A stretch of DNA of 64,000 nt from Desulfobulbus elongatus DSM 2908. Lineage in GTDB: Bacteria; Desulfobacterota; Desulfobulbia; Desulfobulbales; Desulfobulbaceae. The translations under genes and the position numbers were made by a program. The stretch lies in the NCBI RefSeq assembly GCF_000621145.1, contig NZ_JHZB01000008.1:62001-126000 (forward strand). Direction: 5' to 3'. The notes under the pieces were generated by a model. That model saw nothing but the letters and a program-made list of their open reading frames with translations. It had not been told where the DNA came from and searched no databases. Positions 18,115 through 28,458 of this stretch are shown here, piece by piece (the stretch's first letter is position 1; each line of letters opens with the position of its first letter).

Positions 18115-18576
18115 ATGGAAATCATCTTGAAAGAAACGATTGAAACGCTGGGACAAGAAGGGGAAATCGTCAAGGTTAAACCCGGCTACGCCCGCAATTT
18201 CCTGATTCCCACGCACAAGGCGGCTCTGGTCACCAAGGCTTCTCTTGCCCGGCTGGAGAAGGAAAAACAGGCGATCGCCGCCCGCCTGGCCGAGCAGAAG
18301 AAACAGGCCGAGGGTCTGGCCGCCCAGCTTGCGGGCAAGGTCGTCACGCTTGGCAAACGGGTTGGCGAGGAGAACCGGCTGTTCGGCTCAGTCACCGGCA
18401 ACGACATCGCCACCGCCCTCCAGGAGGCGGGCATTGCCGTGGACAAAAAGGCCATCATCCTGGCGGAACCGATCAAAGCCGTCGGCGAGTACACCGTCAC
18501 GATCAAAACCGGTTACCAGACCAGCGCCACCATTCAGGTCCAGGTCGTTCCGGAAACCGCCGGCGAGACGCTGTAA
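18115..18576 (+). CDS. rplI: 50S ribosomal protein L9
   Basis: A 153-residue L9: N-terminal RNA-binding domain (MEIILKETIETLGQEGEIVK, with the motif GYARNFLIP), long connecting helix (about 45-75) and C-terminal domain with LFGSVTGNDIATALQ. It ends the rpsF operon and is followed by two strong hairpins. Secure. Confidence 0.97.
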   Translation: MEIILKETIETLGQEGEIVKVKPGYARNFLIPTHKAALVTKASLARLEKEKQAIAARLAEQKKQAEGLAAQLAGKVVTLGKRVGEENRLFGSVTGNDIATALQEAGIAVDKKAIILAEPIKAVGEYTVTIKTGYQTSATIQVQVVPETAGETL

Positions 18577-18611
18577 ACCGAGGTTCGGTCTCCGCCCGAT
18601 CGCCGTGCCGT

Positions 18612-18637
18612 GACGGACGCTTTGCGAAGCGTCCGTC
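18612..18637 (+). terminator. Hairpin after rplI
   Basis: A perfect 11-bp stem (arms 18612-18622 and 18627-18637, loop TGCG), 35 bp after the rplI stop. There is no clean T run, so it may protect the 3' end or act together with the next hairpin. Confidence 0.5.
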
Positions 18638-18678
18638 CGTTCGTGTCGCCCCCCCAACCTGTCCGGACATTTTGTCGT

Positions 18679-18717
18679 AAGTGCCTTTTCTGTTTACAGA
18701 AAAGGCACTTGCATTTT
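18679..18717 (+). terminator. Rho-independent terminator between rplI and dnaB
   Basis: A perfect 14-bp stem (18679-18692 and 18697-18710, loop TTTA) followed by GCATTTTC. It is placed to end the ribosomal operon ahead of dnaB. Confidence 0.7.
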
Positions 18718-18800
18718 CAACGTGCCATTCCCCGGCCAGGCAGGTATAGTTGCGGCGAAACACATCGTCCACCCCCTTGATGCGCGTTGCTTAAAGTCCC

Positions 18801-20210
18801 ATGCACCAGACCATTCCGGCCACCGCCACACTCTCGGACAGAATGCTTCCTCCGCAGAATATCGAGGCGGAACAGGCTGTCCTGGGAACGATTCTGTTGC
18901 AGGACAAGGCCCTGTTGCACGTCGTCGAGTTGCTTTCGCCCGAGGATTTCTATCGTGACGCCCACAAGACGATCTATGCGGCCATGCTCGTCCTGTTCGA
19001 ACGGCGGGAACCCCACGACCTGATCACGGTCACCGGTCTGCTCAGCGACCAGAACAAGCTGGAAGAGATCGGCGGCGCCTCCTACCTCGCCTCGCTGATC
19101 GAGATCATCCCCTTCACCGGCACCCTGGTGCACCATGCCCAGATCATCCGCAAGAAATCGGTTCTCCGCCGCCTGATCCAGACCGCCTCCGAGGTGGCGG
19201 CCCGATGCTACGACACCCAGGACGATATCGAATCCCTGGTCGATCAGGCGGAAAAGACCATCTTCGAAATCGCCCATTCCAACAGGGGCCAGGGATTTGA
19301 GCCGATGTCGGCGGTGGTGCCGCGGGCCTTCGACCGGATCACCAAGCTGTTCGACCGGCAGGAACACATCACCGGCGTGGCCACCGGCTACGACGAACTG
19401 GACCGGATGACCGCCGGCCTGCAACCGGCCGAAATGATCATCCTCGCCGCCCGCCCATCCATGGGCAAGACCGCGCTGGCCATGAACATCGTCCAGCACG
19501 CCGCTCTGATCGGCAAGGTGCCGGTGGCCGTGTTCAGCCTGGAAATGTCCACCGAATCCCTGGCCTTGCGCATGCTCTGTTCCCTGGGTCGCATCGATTC
19601 CCAACGCATCCGCACCGGCAAGCTCCACGAAAACGACTGGCCGAAACTGACCCGGGCCACCGGCATGCTGTCGGATGCGCCCATCTTCATCGACGACACC
19701 GCCGGCCTGACCGTTCTGGAAATGCGGGCCAAGGCCAGGCGGCTCAAGGCCGAGCACGATCTCGGCCTGATCGTGGTCGACTACCTCCAGTTAATGCAGG
19801 GCAAGAGCAGTTCGGAAAACCGGGCCCAGGAGATCTCCGACATCTCCCGGTCGCTCAAGGCCATGGCCAAGGAGCTGGGCGTGCCGGTGCTGGCCCTCTC
19901 CCAGCTCAACCGCAGCCTGGAAAACCGCACCGACAAGCGGCCCCAGCTCTCCGACCTGCGCGAATCGGGAGCCATCGAACAGGATGCCGACGTCATCATG
20001 TTCATTTACCGCGACGAGGTGTACAACCGGGCCGAGGACAACCCGAACCGCGGCTTGGCCGAGATCATCATCGGCAAGCAGCGCAACGGTCCGACCGGCA
20101 TGATCAAGCTGACTTTTCTCGGCGAATACACTACCTTTGAAAACTATACCGGCCGCCTGCCCGCCATGGACTTCGCGCCCGAGCCGGCGGCAGACTTCGA
20201 TATTCACTGA
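18801..20210 (+). CDS. dnaB: Replicative DNA helicase DnaB
   Basis: The hexameric 5'-3' helicase of the replication fork, 469 residues. The N-terminal helical domain (IEAEQAVLGTILL) and RecA-like C-terminal motor are present, with Walker A ARPSMGKTA (near 217), Walker B IVVDYLQLM, and the arginine-finger region IIIGKQRNGPTG. Start at MHQTIPATATL; a second ATG 14 codons later (MLPPQNIEAEQ) is an equally good choice. It begins a dnaB-leuS-lptE-dusB run with short gaps. Confidence 0.96.
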   Translation: MHQTIPATATLSDRMLPPQNIEAEQAVLGTILLQDKALLHVVELLSPEDFYRDAHKTIYAAMLVLFERREPHDLITVTGLLSDQNKLEEIGGASYLASLIEIIPFTGTLVHHAQIIRKKSVLRRLIQTASEVAARCYDTQDDIESLVDQAEKTIFEIAHSNRGQGFEPMSAVVPRAFDRITKLFDRQEHITGVATGYDELDRMTAGLQPAEMIILAARPSMGKTALAMNIVQHAALIGKVPVAVFSLEMSTESLALRMLCSLGRIDSQRIRTGKLHENDWPKLTRATGMLSDAPIFIDDTAGLTVLEMRAKARRLKAEHDLGLIVVDYLQLMQGKSSSENRAQEISDISRSLKAMAKELGVPVLALSQLNRSLENRTDKRPQLSDLRESGAIEQDADVIMFIYRDEVYNRAEDNPNRGLAEIIIGKQRNGPTGMIKLTFLGEYTTFENYTGRLPAMDFAPEPAADFDIH

Positions 20211-20225
20211 CCGACACGAACCGCT

Positions 20226-22709
20226 ATGCAACCCGCCCCAACAACCAACGACCGCTACGACTTCAAGACCATCGAACAGCGCTGGCAACGGCGCTGGGAA
20301 GAGGAAAAGACCTGGAAGGTCAGCCACCGCTCCGATCAACCCAAATACTACGTGCTGGAGATGTTCCCCTACCCCTCCGGCCGCATCCACATGGGCCATG
20401 TGCGCAACTACTCCATCGGCGACGTCATTGCCCGCTACAAGCGCATGCAGGGATTCAACGTCCTCCATCCCATGGGTTGGGACGCCTTCGGCCTGCCCGC
20501 CGAAAACGCGGCGATGAAACGCGGCATTCATCCCGCCGCCTGGACCTACGACAACATCGACTACATGCGCGGCCAGCTCAAGGCCATGGGCCTGAGCTAC
20601 GACTGGGACCGTGAACTGGCCACCTGCCGCCCCGACTACTACCGCTGGGAACAGCAGCTCTTCCTCAAGATGCTGGCCAAGGGGCTGATTTACCGCAAGG
20701 AGACCACGGTCAACTGGTGCAACGACTGCCAGACCGTGCTCGCCCGCGAGCAGGTGATCGACGGCGCCTGCTGGCGTTGCGACCAGCCGGTGCTGCCCAA
20801 GACCATGTATGGCTGGTTTTTCAAGATCACCGGCTATGCCGAGGAACTGCTGGCCGATCTCGACACGCTCACCGGCTGGCCGGAAAAGGTGGTCACCATG
20901 CAGCGCAACTGGATCGGCAAGTCCACCGGCCTGGCCTGCGACTTCAGGATCGAGGACAGCGACCAGGCGATTGCCATCTTCACCACCCGGCCGGACACCA
21001 TCTTCGGCGTCACCTTCATGTCGCTGGCCGTGGAACATCCCCTGATCGACACGCTCGTGCAGGGCAAACCGCAGGAAGAGGCGGTCCGGGCCTTTGTGCG
21101 CGACACCGTGCTCGCCAAGCAGCGGGCCAGCCTCGACCAGGAACTCGACAAGCGGGGCGTGTTCACCGGCAGCTACTGCCTTAATCCCTTCACCGGCGAA
21201 CGGGTGCCGATCTACGTCGCCAACTTCGTGCTCATGGAGTACGGCACCGGCGCGGTGATGGCCGTGCCGGCCCACGACCAGCGGGACTTCGAATTCGCCC
21301 GCGCCTACGGCCTGCCCATCCGGGTGGTGGTGCAGCCCGAGGGCGAACCGCTCGATCCGGCCGCCATGACCGAGGCGTCCGAGGGACCCGGCGTGCTGGT
21401 CAATTCCGGGCCGTTCACCGGTATGGATTCGACCGAGGCCAAGCAGGCGATCATCGTCGAGGCCGAACGCCAGCGCTTCGGCAGCGCCCATGTGACCTAT
21501 CGGCTGCGCGACTGGGGCATTTCCCGCCAGCGCTACTGGGGCGCGCCCATTCCGGTGATCCACTGCGACCATTGCGGCATCGTGCCGGTTCCGGAAGCCG
21601 ACCTGCCCATCCTCCTGCCCGGAGCGGGCGAGCCGACCGGCAGTCACAGCCCCCTGCACCAGCAGCCCGACTTCATCGCCACCACTTGCCCGAGTTGCGG
21701 CCGGCCGGCCCGGCGGGAGACCGACACCCTCGACACCTTTGTCGAATCGTCCTGGTACTTTGCCCGCTACACCAGTCCCGGCCTCGACAGCGCCCCCATC
21801 GACAGGAAGGCGGCCGCTTACTGGCTGCCGGTCGACCAGTACATCGGCGGGGTCGAGCACGCCATTCTCCATCTGCTCTATGCCCGCTTCTTCACCAAGA
21901 TGCTGCGCGATCTCGGCTACCTGGAGGTGGACGAGCCCTTCACCAACCTGCTCACCCAGGGCATGGTCATCAAGGACGGGGCCAAGATGTCCAAATCAAA
22001 GGGCAACGTGGTCGATCCCAATGAGTTGATCGAGCAGTACGGCGCCGATACCGTGCGGCTGTTTTCCCTCTTCGCCGCGCCGCCGGAACGGGACCTGGAA
22101 TGGAACGCCCAGGGGGTGGATGGGGCTTTTCGTTTTCTCAACCGGGTCTACCGGATGGTCGTCAGCCAGCGCGCCTGCTTCGACCAACCGGCAACCGTGG
22201 ACCTGGATGCCCTCAATGCGCCGTCCCGGGCCCTGCATCGCAAGACCCATCAAACCATCCGCCGGGTGACCGAATCCATTGAGAGCAATTTCCACTTCAA
22301 CACCGCCATCTCCGGCATCATGGAACTGGTCAATCTCGTGGCCGCGCCCGTTGACGAACCCGTTGACGACGCGGTGCTGCGCGAGGCCCTGGAAACCATC
22401 CTCACCCTGCTCTTCCCCATGGCGCCCCATTTCTGCGAGGAACTGTGGCAGGTCACCGGGCACGAACGCGCCCTGAACGATGCCGCCTGGCCCGTGTTCA
22501 ATGCCGAAGCGGCCAAGGAGGACGAGATCACCATCGTGGTCCAGGTGAACGGCAAGGTGCGGACCAAGCTCCAGGTCGCCGCCGATACCGACGAGCACAC
22601 CCTGCGCCGGCTGGCCGTGGCCGAGGAAAAAGTTGCCAAGATGCTTGCCGGGCAGGAACCGAAAAAAATCATCGTCGTCCCTGGAAAGCTGGTCAACATC
22701 GTCGTCTGA
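20226..22709 (+). CDS. leuS: Leucyl-tRNA synthetase
   Basis: A class I synthetase that charges tRNA-Leu, 827 residues. The HIGH-type signature is HMGH in [13 protein letters not shown] (near 52), KMSKS lies in [14 protein letters not shown] (near 588), and the CP1 editing domain (about 220-410) includes TTRPDTIFG and the catalytic [10 protein letters not shown]. Two zinc-finger-like cysteine pairs (CDHC and CPSC) occur in the region 445-500. It follows dnaB by 15 bp. Confidence 0.97.
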   Translation: MQPAPTTNDRYDFKTIEQRWQRRWEEEKTWKVSHRSDQPKYYVLEMFPYPSGRIHMGHVRNYSIGDVIARYKRMQGFNVLHPMGWDAFGLPAENAAMKRGIHPAAWTYDNIDYMRGQLKAMGLSYDWDRELATCRPDYYRWEQQLFLKMLAKGLIYRKETTVNWCNDCQTVLAREQVIDGACWRCDQPVLPKTMYGWFFKITGYAEELLADLDTLTGWPEKVVTMQRNWIGKSTGLACDFRIEDSDQAIAIFTTRPDTIFGVTFMSLAVEHPLIDTLVQGKPQEEAVRAFVRDTVLAKQRASLDQELDKRGVFTGSYCLNPFTGERVPIYVANFVLMEYGTGAVMAVPAHDQRDFEFARAYGLPIRVVVQPEGEPLDPAAMTEASEGPGVLVNSGPFTGMDSTEAKQAIIVEAERQRFGSAHVTYRLRDWGISRQRYWGAPIPVIHCDHCGIVPVPEADLPILLPGAGEPTGSHSPLHQQPDFIATTCPSCGRPARRETDTLDTFVESSWYFARYTSPGLDSAPIDRKAAAYWLPVDQYIGGVEHAILHLLYARFFTKMLRDLGYLEVDEPFTNLLTQGMVIKDGAKMSKSKGNVVDPNELIEQYGADTVRLFSLFAAPPERDLEWNAQGVDGAFRFLNRVYRMVVSQRACFDQPATVDLDALNAPSRALHRKTHQTIRRVTESIESNFHFNTAISGIMELVNLVAAPVDEPVDDAVLREALETILTLLFPMAPHFCEELWQVTGHERALNDAAWPVFNAEAAKEDEITIVVQVNGKVRTKLQVAADTDEHTLRRLAVAEEKVAKMLAGQEPKKIIVVPGKLVNIVV

Positions 22710-22765
22710 GGACCGATTCTTCGACTCTCATCACCGCCGCCATAATGGCGGCCACAAGGAATGTC

Positions 22766-23314
22766 ATGCTGAAACACACTCTTCCGGGATGGGCGCTACT
22801 GCTGGTGGGCATGCTCCTGCTGAGCGGCTGCGGCTACACCTTTCCCCACGTGTATGAGGGACCGCACCATTCCATCTACATGCCGACCTGGCAGAACCGG
22901 ACCAACAAGCTGGGGCTCGACATGAAGATCTACCAATCCCTTTCCCGCTGGTTTCAGAAGTCGGCCTCCGTCGACCTGACCAAGGACAAAGGCGGAGCCG
23001 ACCTGATCCTGACCGGTGAGATCCTGTCCATCGACCTGCCCAGCGTGAGCTGGAGCACCATCTCCGAAGTCACCGGCACCAAGGTCAATCTCGTCATTCG
23101 GTACGCCCTCAAGGACCAGCGGACCGGCAAGGTCCTCTGGGAGGTGCCGGCCAAGCTCTACTCCGCCGACTATACGGTTTCGACGGTCAGCGCGGCCGCG
23201 GACGAAGCGGCGCTCACCAAAATCATCGACGATCTGTCCGAGGATATCTATCTCGGTGCCCTCAGGCGGATACGAAAACAGCAGCAACAGCAGCAGCCAC
23301 AACCCACGCCCTGA
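22766..23314 (+). CDS. lptE: LPS-assembly lipoprotein LptE
   Basis: LptE plugs the LptD barrel that inserts lipopolysaccharide into the outer membrane. The 182-residue product has a lipoprotein signal peptide ending LLLSGCGYTF, with lipidated Cys22, and the LptE-like start of the mature protein. The start ATG at 22766 follows AAGGA; an ATG 21 bp upstream lacks a ribosome binding site. The C-terminus has a run of six glutamines (KQQQQQQPQPTP), unusual for the family. leuS-lptE adjacency is common in proteobacteria. Its stop overlaps the dusB start (TGATG). Confidence 0.87.
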   Translation: MLKHTLPGWALLLVGMLLLSGCGYTFPHVYEGPHHSIYMPTWQNRTNKLGLDMKIYQSLSRWFQKSASVDLTKDKGGADLILTGEILSIDLPSVSWSTISEVTGTKVNLVIRYALKDQRTGKVLWEVPAKLYSADYTVSTVSAAADEAALTKIIDDLSEDIYLGALRRIRKQQQQQQPQPTP

Positions 23315-24348
23315 TGGTCTTTCACGCCCAAGGCACTCCGGCCGCGGCCGGGGTGCCCTTGATTGTTCCCCCCTTGCCTCCGAGTTCTCCGCCTGTCTTT
23401 CCGCCGCTCGCCATCGGCACCGTCCGTCTGCCCTCCTCGTTTCTCCTGGCGCCGCTGGCCGGATACACCGATCTGCCCTTCCGGCTGCTCTGCCGGGAGG
23501 CCGGTGCTGCGCTCTGCGTCTCCGAGATGATCAGTTGCCACGGCCTGGTCTTCGAGCAGAAGAAGACCCACGAGCTGCTGCACACCGTGCCCGGGGAGCG
23601 CCCGTTCGCGGTCCAGCTGTTCGGCAGCGACCCAGAAATCATGGCCCGGGCAGCGGCCATCGTTGCCGCTTTGCCTGTGGATCTGATCGACATCAACATG
23701 GGGTGTCCGGTACGCAAGGTGGTAAAAAAGGGATGCGGCGCCGCCCTGCTTAAGGACCCGCAACGGGCCGAGGCCATCATCCGCACGGTGCGCGCCCAAA
23801 TCTCCCTGCCGGTGACGGTGAAAATCCGGAGCGGCTGGACCGGCGAGCACATCGTTGCGCCCGGGTTCGCCGCCATGGCCGAGGCTGCCGGCGCGGCGGC
23901 GGTAACCGTCCATGGCCGCACCTGGGCGCAAGGCTTCGGCGGCAGGGCGGATTGGGGGGTGATCAGGGCCGTGAAGGAGGCGGTGTCGATTCCGGTGATC
24001 GGCAACGGCGATATCCTCAGCCGTGCCGACGGTCTGGCCATGATGGCGGCGACCGGGTGCGACGGCGTGATGGTCGGCCGGGGGGCGCTCGGCAATCCGT
24101 GGCTGTTCGGAGCGGACGACCGGCCGGATTCGCTGGCCGGACGGATGCCGGTGATCGAGCGGTATCTTGGGTTGGCCCGGCAGTTTCTGCCACTTGCCAA
24201 GGTGCTGTTCAAGGTGAAGAATCAGACGGCCAAGCTGCTCGCCGGCCTGAACGGGGCGACCCGCCTGCGTCAGGCGCTCTACGCCTGCGCCAGCATCGAG
24301 GCCATGGTGGCGGTGCTGCGTGACTGGCAGGCCGGGGAAGAAGGCTGA
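23314..24348 (+). CDS. dusB: tRNA-dihydrouridine synthase (DusB-like)
   Basis: A flavoenzyme that reduces uridine to dihydrouridine in tRNA, 344 residues. It has the FMN-binding PLAGYTDLPFRLLCREAGA, DINMGCPVRKVVKKGCG with the catalytic cysteine, VTVHGRT, and VIGNGDI and MVGRGALGNPWLF for phosphate binding. The N-terminal 35 residues are proline-rich and extend beyond the usual start; an internal start is possible, but the TGATG overlap with lptE supports this one. It ends 7 bp from the convergent Sel1-repeat gene. Confidence 0.92.
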   Translation: MVFHAQGTPAAAGVPLIVPPLPPSSPPVFPPLAIGTVRLPSSFLLAPLAGYTDLPFRLLCREAGAALCVSEMISCHGLVFEQKKTHELLHTVPGERPFAVQLFGSDPEIMARAAAIVAALPVDLIDINMGCPVRKVVKKGCGAALLKDPQRAEAIIRTVRAQISLPVTVKIRSGWTGEHIVAPGFAAMAEAAGAAAVTVHGRTWAQGFGGRADWGVIRAVKEAVSIPVIGNGDILSRADGLAMMAATGCDGVMVGRGALGNPWLFGADDRPDSLAGRMPVIERYLGLARQFLPLAKVLFKVKNQTAKLLAGLNGATRLRQALYACASIEAMVAVLRDWQAGEEG

Positions 24349-24355
24349 CTCCTTC

Positions 24356-25177
24356 TCATTTCTGCGGTTGGGCGGGTGGTTCCGGCGCGATCGGTTTCGG
24401 CTGCGCCATGTTCTCCACCCGGCGATAGAGCTCCAGCGACAGGTTCTGCGCCCGGTTCAACTCTTCCCAGGACATGTGCATCATCAGGTTGTTGCGGTTG
24501 ATCGCGGCGGTGGCGTTGCCGCGGCTGGCCGCCAGGGAATACCAGGCATAGCCTCTGGCCTTGTCGGTATCGGTGCCGGTGCCGGTGGCGTACATCAGGC
24601 CGGTATTGGCCTGGGCCATGACATCGCCCTGCAGGGCCGCCTTTTCGTAGAGTTCCAGGGCCCTTGTGTAATCGCGCTCGCCGCCGAGGCCGTTGTAGTA
24701 GAGATAGGCGAGATCGTTCTGGGCGGCAAGGTTCCCCTTGTCGGCGGCATCGGTCAGCCACCGCTTGGCCTCGAGAAAATTTTGCGGCACCGCGCTGCCC
24801 CGCAGATACATGGCGCCGATGATGGCCAGCGACTCGGGCGTGACCTTGCCCTGCTCCGCCGCCTTGAGCAACCATTTGAAGCCGCCGCGCCTATCCGGAT
24901 CGGTCCCCTGCCCCTGGTACAGCATGCCGCCGGTGATGAACTGCGCCTCGGCATCGCCCCGTTCCGCCGCCTGCCGGTACAGTTGCAGGGCTAGGGCATG
25001 GTTGACCGGCTGCTCCACGCCGTAATAGGCGCGGTAGGCCTGCGCCTTGAGTCGGCGGACCATGTCGGCCGCGTCGGGCTGGGTGCCGCCCGGCCCCGCC
25101 AGCAGCAGGCAATAGGCCGCCACTCCCACCAGTTGTATCACGGTCCGGGCGATCGTTCGGCGATTGAAAAAAGACAC
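24356..25177 (-). CDS. Sel1-like TPR repeat protein, probably exported
   Basis: A 273-residue protein with an N-terminal hydrophobic segment (about residues 9-32) that looks like a signal peptide or anchor, followed by about five Sel1-type repeats, for example AEAQFITGGMLYQGQG, AAQNDLAYLYYNGLGG and AQANTGLMYATGTGTD. Such repeats bind proteins or peptides. I chose a GTG start at 25177 because AGGAGG lies 5 nt upstream; an open extension continues further but lacks a ribosome binding site. It is 145 bp after the VWA gene on the same strand. Function unknown. Confidence 0.82.
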   Translation of the reverse strand: MSFFNRRTIARTVIQLVGVAAYCLLLAGPGGTQPDAADMVRRLKAQAYRAYYGVEQPVNHALALQLYRQAAERGDAEAQFITGGMLYQGQGTDPDRRGGFKWLLKAAEQGKVTPESLAIIGAMYLRGSAVPQNFLEAKRWLTDAADKGNLAAQNDLAYLYYNGLGGERDYTRALELYEKAALQGDVMAQANTGLMYATGTGTDTDKARGYAWYSLAASRGNATAAINRNNLMMHMSWEELNRAQNLSLELYRRVENMAQPKPIAPEPPAQPQK

Positions 25178-25322
25178 GCGAACCTCCTGCGTCCTGACGA
25201 GAGCGTTCTGCAACCTGTACGGCGTCCGCACGATGCGGGCGAATGCCGCTTCTGTTCGTTTACCCCCAACAAACGCAATATTCAAGGAGAAGAGCGACGC
25301 GCCGCCGGGCCGCTTGCTGGTT

Positions 25323-27575
25323 TCAACTGGTCAAGGTCCGGTAGATCTCCGACATCCGCGCCGGCAGCTGCTTGATCTTGTCGATGAAGATGTAGTTGAC
25401 CTCGCCGTACATGTGCGCCATGTATTCGTGCGCCTGGCGGTCGATGGTGATGCAGAAGGGATGGATACCTTTGGCCTTGGCCTCCAGGAGGGCATGGCGG
25501 GTATCCTCGATGGCGTACTCGCCCTTGTAGTCGTCGTAATCCTCGGGCTTGCCGTCGGAGAGCACGATCAGCAGGCGGATCCTGGCCTCCACCTGGGCAA
25601 AGAGCGAGGTCATGTGGCGAATGGCCGGCGCCATGCGGGTGTACTCCCTGGGACCGATGGCGCTGATCCGCTGGCGGACAGTCCTGCTGTAGCGCTCGTC
25701 CAGCCGCTTGACCGGAAAAATCTCGCAGCGCAGCCGCCGCATTCCGGAAAAGCCGTAAATGGCGTAGCGATCGTTCAGCACCTCCATGGCCTCGCAGATC
25801 AGTACCAGCGCCTCCTTGATCGACTGCCCGACCCAGCCGGAGGTGGAATTGGACATATCCACCAGGAAGGTGACGGCGATATCGCGGTGATCCCGGGCCA
25901 GGCGGATGAAGAGCCGGTCCGAGGGCGGCAGGCCGGCAACGTTGTCGGTCACCGATTCCACCAGGGCGTCGAAATCGATGTCGTTACCCTCACGCTGCCG
26001 CCGAACGAACCGCTCGCCGGTCTGCAACAGCTCGAACTGATGGCGCAGGCGGCGGATCTGGCCCCGGTACTGCTTGAGGGTCTGCTCGATGAAGGTGTTC
26101 TGGACCGGCGGCAGCTCCCTTTCGTTGACCACGCACCACTTTTTCCGAAACCCCTTGCGCCGGTAATCCCATTCATCGTAGACCACGGGCTCGGTCATCT
26201 CCTGCCCCTTTTTCCTGCCGGCATGCGGGGTGCGGGCCATAGCCGGACCGGCCGTGCCTCCGGTGGCGCTGGTCGTCTGTCCGGTCACCCTGGTTTGGCC
26301 ATGGTCCCGGGACGGGTCGGCCGGCGGCTGGGGCATATCGTCGATGCTGATCTGCAGGGCCTGGGACTGCATAAACGGAGTCAGTTGTTCCCAGGCCTGT
26401 TCCATCTCCGTGATCAGGGCGGCGTCATGGCCCTGCTGCCCGCCCTCGTTGCCGGACTGCGCGCCGGCGTCGGCCGGCCGGCGCACCACGGGCAGGGACA
26501 CAGTGGCGGATTGCATCATGCGCAACTCCTTGTCCGCCTGCCTTTTCATGCCCAGGTTGCGCATCTCCTGGAGCCGGAGGGTCCCCTGGAAGATCAGGGG
26601 CGCGGTGGCGGCCAAGTGCTCGTCCGGTGCCAGCAGCACCATCAACTCGCGCACCGCTTCCAGGCTGGCCCTGTTGTCCGTGGCCTGCCCAGCGCTACGG
26701 CGTAGCAGGGCCGTCGCCCGATCCACCAGGGGCGAGTGGCCATCGGCGGGCCAATCGCCGCGCAGCAGGCCCCGCTGCATCCGGTCGAGCACATTGAGGG
26801 CGGCCGCCTCGTCGCCGGACAGCGGCAGACGCGGCAGCAGCGGTGCCGCCGTCCGCATCAGTCCCGGCAGTTCCTGCCGTAAAAAGGCGAGCACCCTGCC
26901 GGTTTCCAGCAGATGAAACAGGCGGCGGGCATCGTCCGGTCGGTCGAATTCCGAGAAAAAGCAGTCAAGGGGATGGGCGCTTTTGCGATGCAGTTTGAGC
27001 AATGGGGGCGCGGCGAAAACCCCGGCGGCAAGGCTGGCCCACTGGAAGGAGGCCATCAGCTTGTAGAGAAGAAAATTCTCCTCCTGTTCGGTGAACAGGG
27101 CGATCTCGCTGGGCAGGAAGATGACCTCTGAGTCGGTGGCCGCCTCGGCGGCGCCGAGCAGGGGCAACTCGCGGCCGGCCAGGCCGTTGACGTAGGGCTG
27201 CAACCGGGGACGGACATTGGTCAGGCGCAGACCGCCCTGGCCGCGCAACTGCCGGGCGAACTGCTGCTCGACATCGGCCATGAACAGCTGGGCGCCCCGC
27301 AGGCCGCCGGTTTCGTAGCGATCGAGCAGGGTATGCACCCACAGCGACAGCTCGTCCACCGCCAAGCAACAGAGGGCCGGGCCGGCGGCGGAGAGATAGG
27401 CGAAGCACAGCGAATGCGACACCGGCCAGATCGCGGGAATCTGCGCGAAAATCTCGTCGAGACAGGTCGAGTCGTTGTCGGCCAGCGGGCTGAGCGCCTC
27501 CTCCACATCCCACTCGTTGGGCAGGCTGGGGGCAACCAGCCGGTAGAATTTTTCCTTGAGACTTTCCAGGTCCAT
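25323..27575 (-). CDS. VWA-domain protein, CbbO/NorD family
   Basis: A 750-residue cytoplasmic protein with a C-terminal von Willebrand A domain (about 560-750) carrying the metal site motif DMSNSTSG near 573 and LIVLSDGKPEDYDDY. Family members (CbbO, NorD) act with a MoxR-class AAA+ partner to activate or assemble target enzymes, such as Rubisco or nitric oxide reductase. Its partner gene is 6 bp upstream. No nor or cbb genes are in this window, so the client is unknown. Confidence 0.87.
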   Translation of the reverse strand: MDLESLKEKFYRLVAPSLPNEWDVEEALSPLADNDSTCLDEIFAQIPAIWPVSHSLCFAYLSAAGPALCCLAVDELSLWVHTLLDRYETGGLRGAQLFMADVEQQFARQLRGQGGLRLTNVRPRLQPYVNGLAGRELPLLGAAEAATDSEVIFLPSEIALFTEQEENFLLYKLMASFQWASLAAGVFAAPPLLKLHRKSAHPLDCFFSEFDRPDDARRLFHLLETGRVLAFLRQELPGLMRTAAPLLPRLPLSGDEAAALNVLDRMQRGLLRGDWPADGHSPLVDRATALLRRSAGQATDNRASLEAVRELMVLLAPDEHLAATAPLIFQGTLRLQEMRNLGMKRQADKELRMMQSATVSLPVVRRPADAGAQSGNEGGQQGHDAALITEMEQAWEQLTPFMQSQALQISIDDMPQPPADPSRDHGQTRVTGQTTSATGGTAGPAMARTPHAGRKKGQEMTEPVVYDEWDYRRKGFRKKWCVVNERELPPVQNTFIEQTLKQYRGQIRRLRHQFELLQTGERFVRRQREGNDIDFDALVESVTDNVAGLPPSDRLFIRLARDHRDIAVTFLVDMSNSTSGWVGQSIKEALVLICEAMEVLNDRYAIYGFSGMRRLRCEIFPVKRLDERYSRTVRQRISAIGPREYTRMAPAIRHMTSLFAQVEARIRLLIVLSDGKPEDYDDYKGEYAIEDTRHALLEAKAKGIHPFCITIDRQAHEYMAHMYGEVNYIFIDKIKQLPARMSEIYRTLTS

Positions 27576-27581
27576 GGGGGG

Positions 27582-28394
27582 CTAGAAGAGCGAACTGACC
27601 ATCTCGTCCAGGGCGGCCAGCAGTTCCCGGTCGTCGGTGAGCGCCTCGCTGATGGCGGCGCGGCAGGCGGTCTTGACCGGAATGCCCCGGCCGATCAGCT
27701 TGCCGGTCTGAATGAGCAGCCGGGTGGACGCCCCCTCGGGCAGGCCGGAATCCTTCAATCCTCGGGTCATCCCGGCCAGCTTGACCAGGGATCTGGCCAG
27801 TTCCGGCTCCAGATGCCCCTCGCGGCGGACGATCTCAATCTCCTTGTCCGGGGACGGGTAGTCGAAGGACAGGGCGATGAACCGCTGCCGGGTCGAGGCC
27901 TTGAGGTCCTTGAGCACGCTCTGGTAGCCGGGGTTGTAGGAGACCGCCAGCATGAATTCCGGCGGCGCGGTCAGCAGCTCGCCCCGCTTCTCGATGGGGA
28001 GCTGCCGCCGGTCGTCGGCCAGCGGGTGGATGACCACGGTGGTGTCCTTGCGCGCCTCGACGATTTCGTCCAGATAGCAGATGGCCCCGGCCCGGACCGC
28101 CATGGTCAGCGGCCCGTCGGTCCAGACCGCCTCGCCGGCGCGGATCAGGTAGCGGCCCACCAGGTCGGAGGTGGAGAGGTCGTCGTGGCAAGACACTGTG
28201 ACCAGCGGCCGTTGCAGCCGCCAGGCCAGATACTGCATGAACCGGGTCTTGCCGCAGCCGGTCGGCCCTTTGAGCAGCAGCGGCGAGCCGTCGCCATAGG
28301 CGGCCTCGGCGATGGCCAGCTCGTCGCCGGTGGGCAGATAATAGGGTTCCTCTTCGATCCTGTATTCGTCGATGCGCATCTGTCGTCCTGACAT
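27582..28394 (-). CDS. MoxR-class AAA+ ATPase, CbbQ/NorQ family
   Basis: A 270-residue AAA+ ATPase with Walker A GPTGCGKTR (Lys49), Walker B ICYLDEIVEARKD and sensor motif AVSYNPGYQ. The N-terminal YYLPTGDE is typical of CbbQ/NorQ. It would power the VWA partner encoded 6 bp downstream to remodel an unknown client complex. Start ATG at 28394 follows AAGGAGAA; an earlier in-frame ATG exists. A good promoter lies 36 bp upstream. Confidence 0.9.
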   Translation of the reverse strand: MSGRQMRIDEYRIEEEPYYLPTGDELAIAEAAYGDGSPLLLKGPTGCGKTRFMQYLAWRLQRPLVTVSCHDDLSTSDLVGRYLIRAGEAVWTDGPLTMAVRAGAICYLDEIVEARKDTTVVIHPLADDRRQLPIEKRGELLTAPPEFMLAVSYNPGYQSVLKDLKASTRQRFIALSFDYPSPDKEIEIVRREGHLEPELARSLVKLAGMTRGLKDSGLPEGASTRLLIQTGKLIGRGIPVKTACRAAISEALTDDRELLAALDEMVSSLF

Positions 28395-28429
28395 GGGCCG
28401 CTTCTCCTTCAAAAGAAAAATTTCTTCCA

Positions 28430-28458
28430 ACAATAAGAACGGTGGCCGGCGTTGACAA
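28430..28458 (-). promoter_or_regulatory. Promoter of the CbbQ/CbbO-type operon
   Basis: On the minus strand TTGTCA (28458-28453), a 17-bp spacer and TATTGT (28435-28430). The start point would be near 28423, leaving a leader of about 30 nt. Confidence 0.65.
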
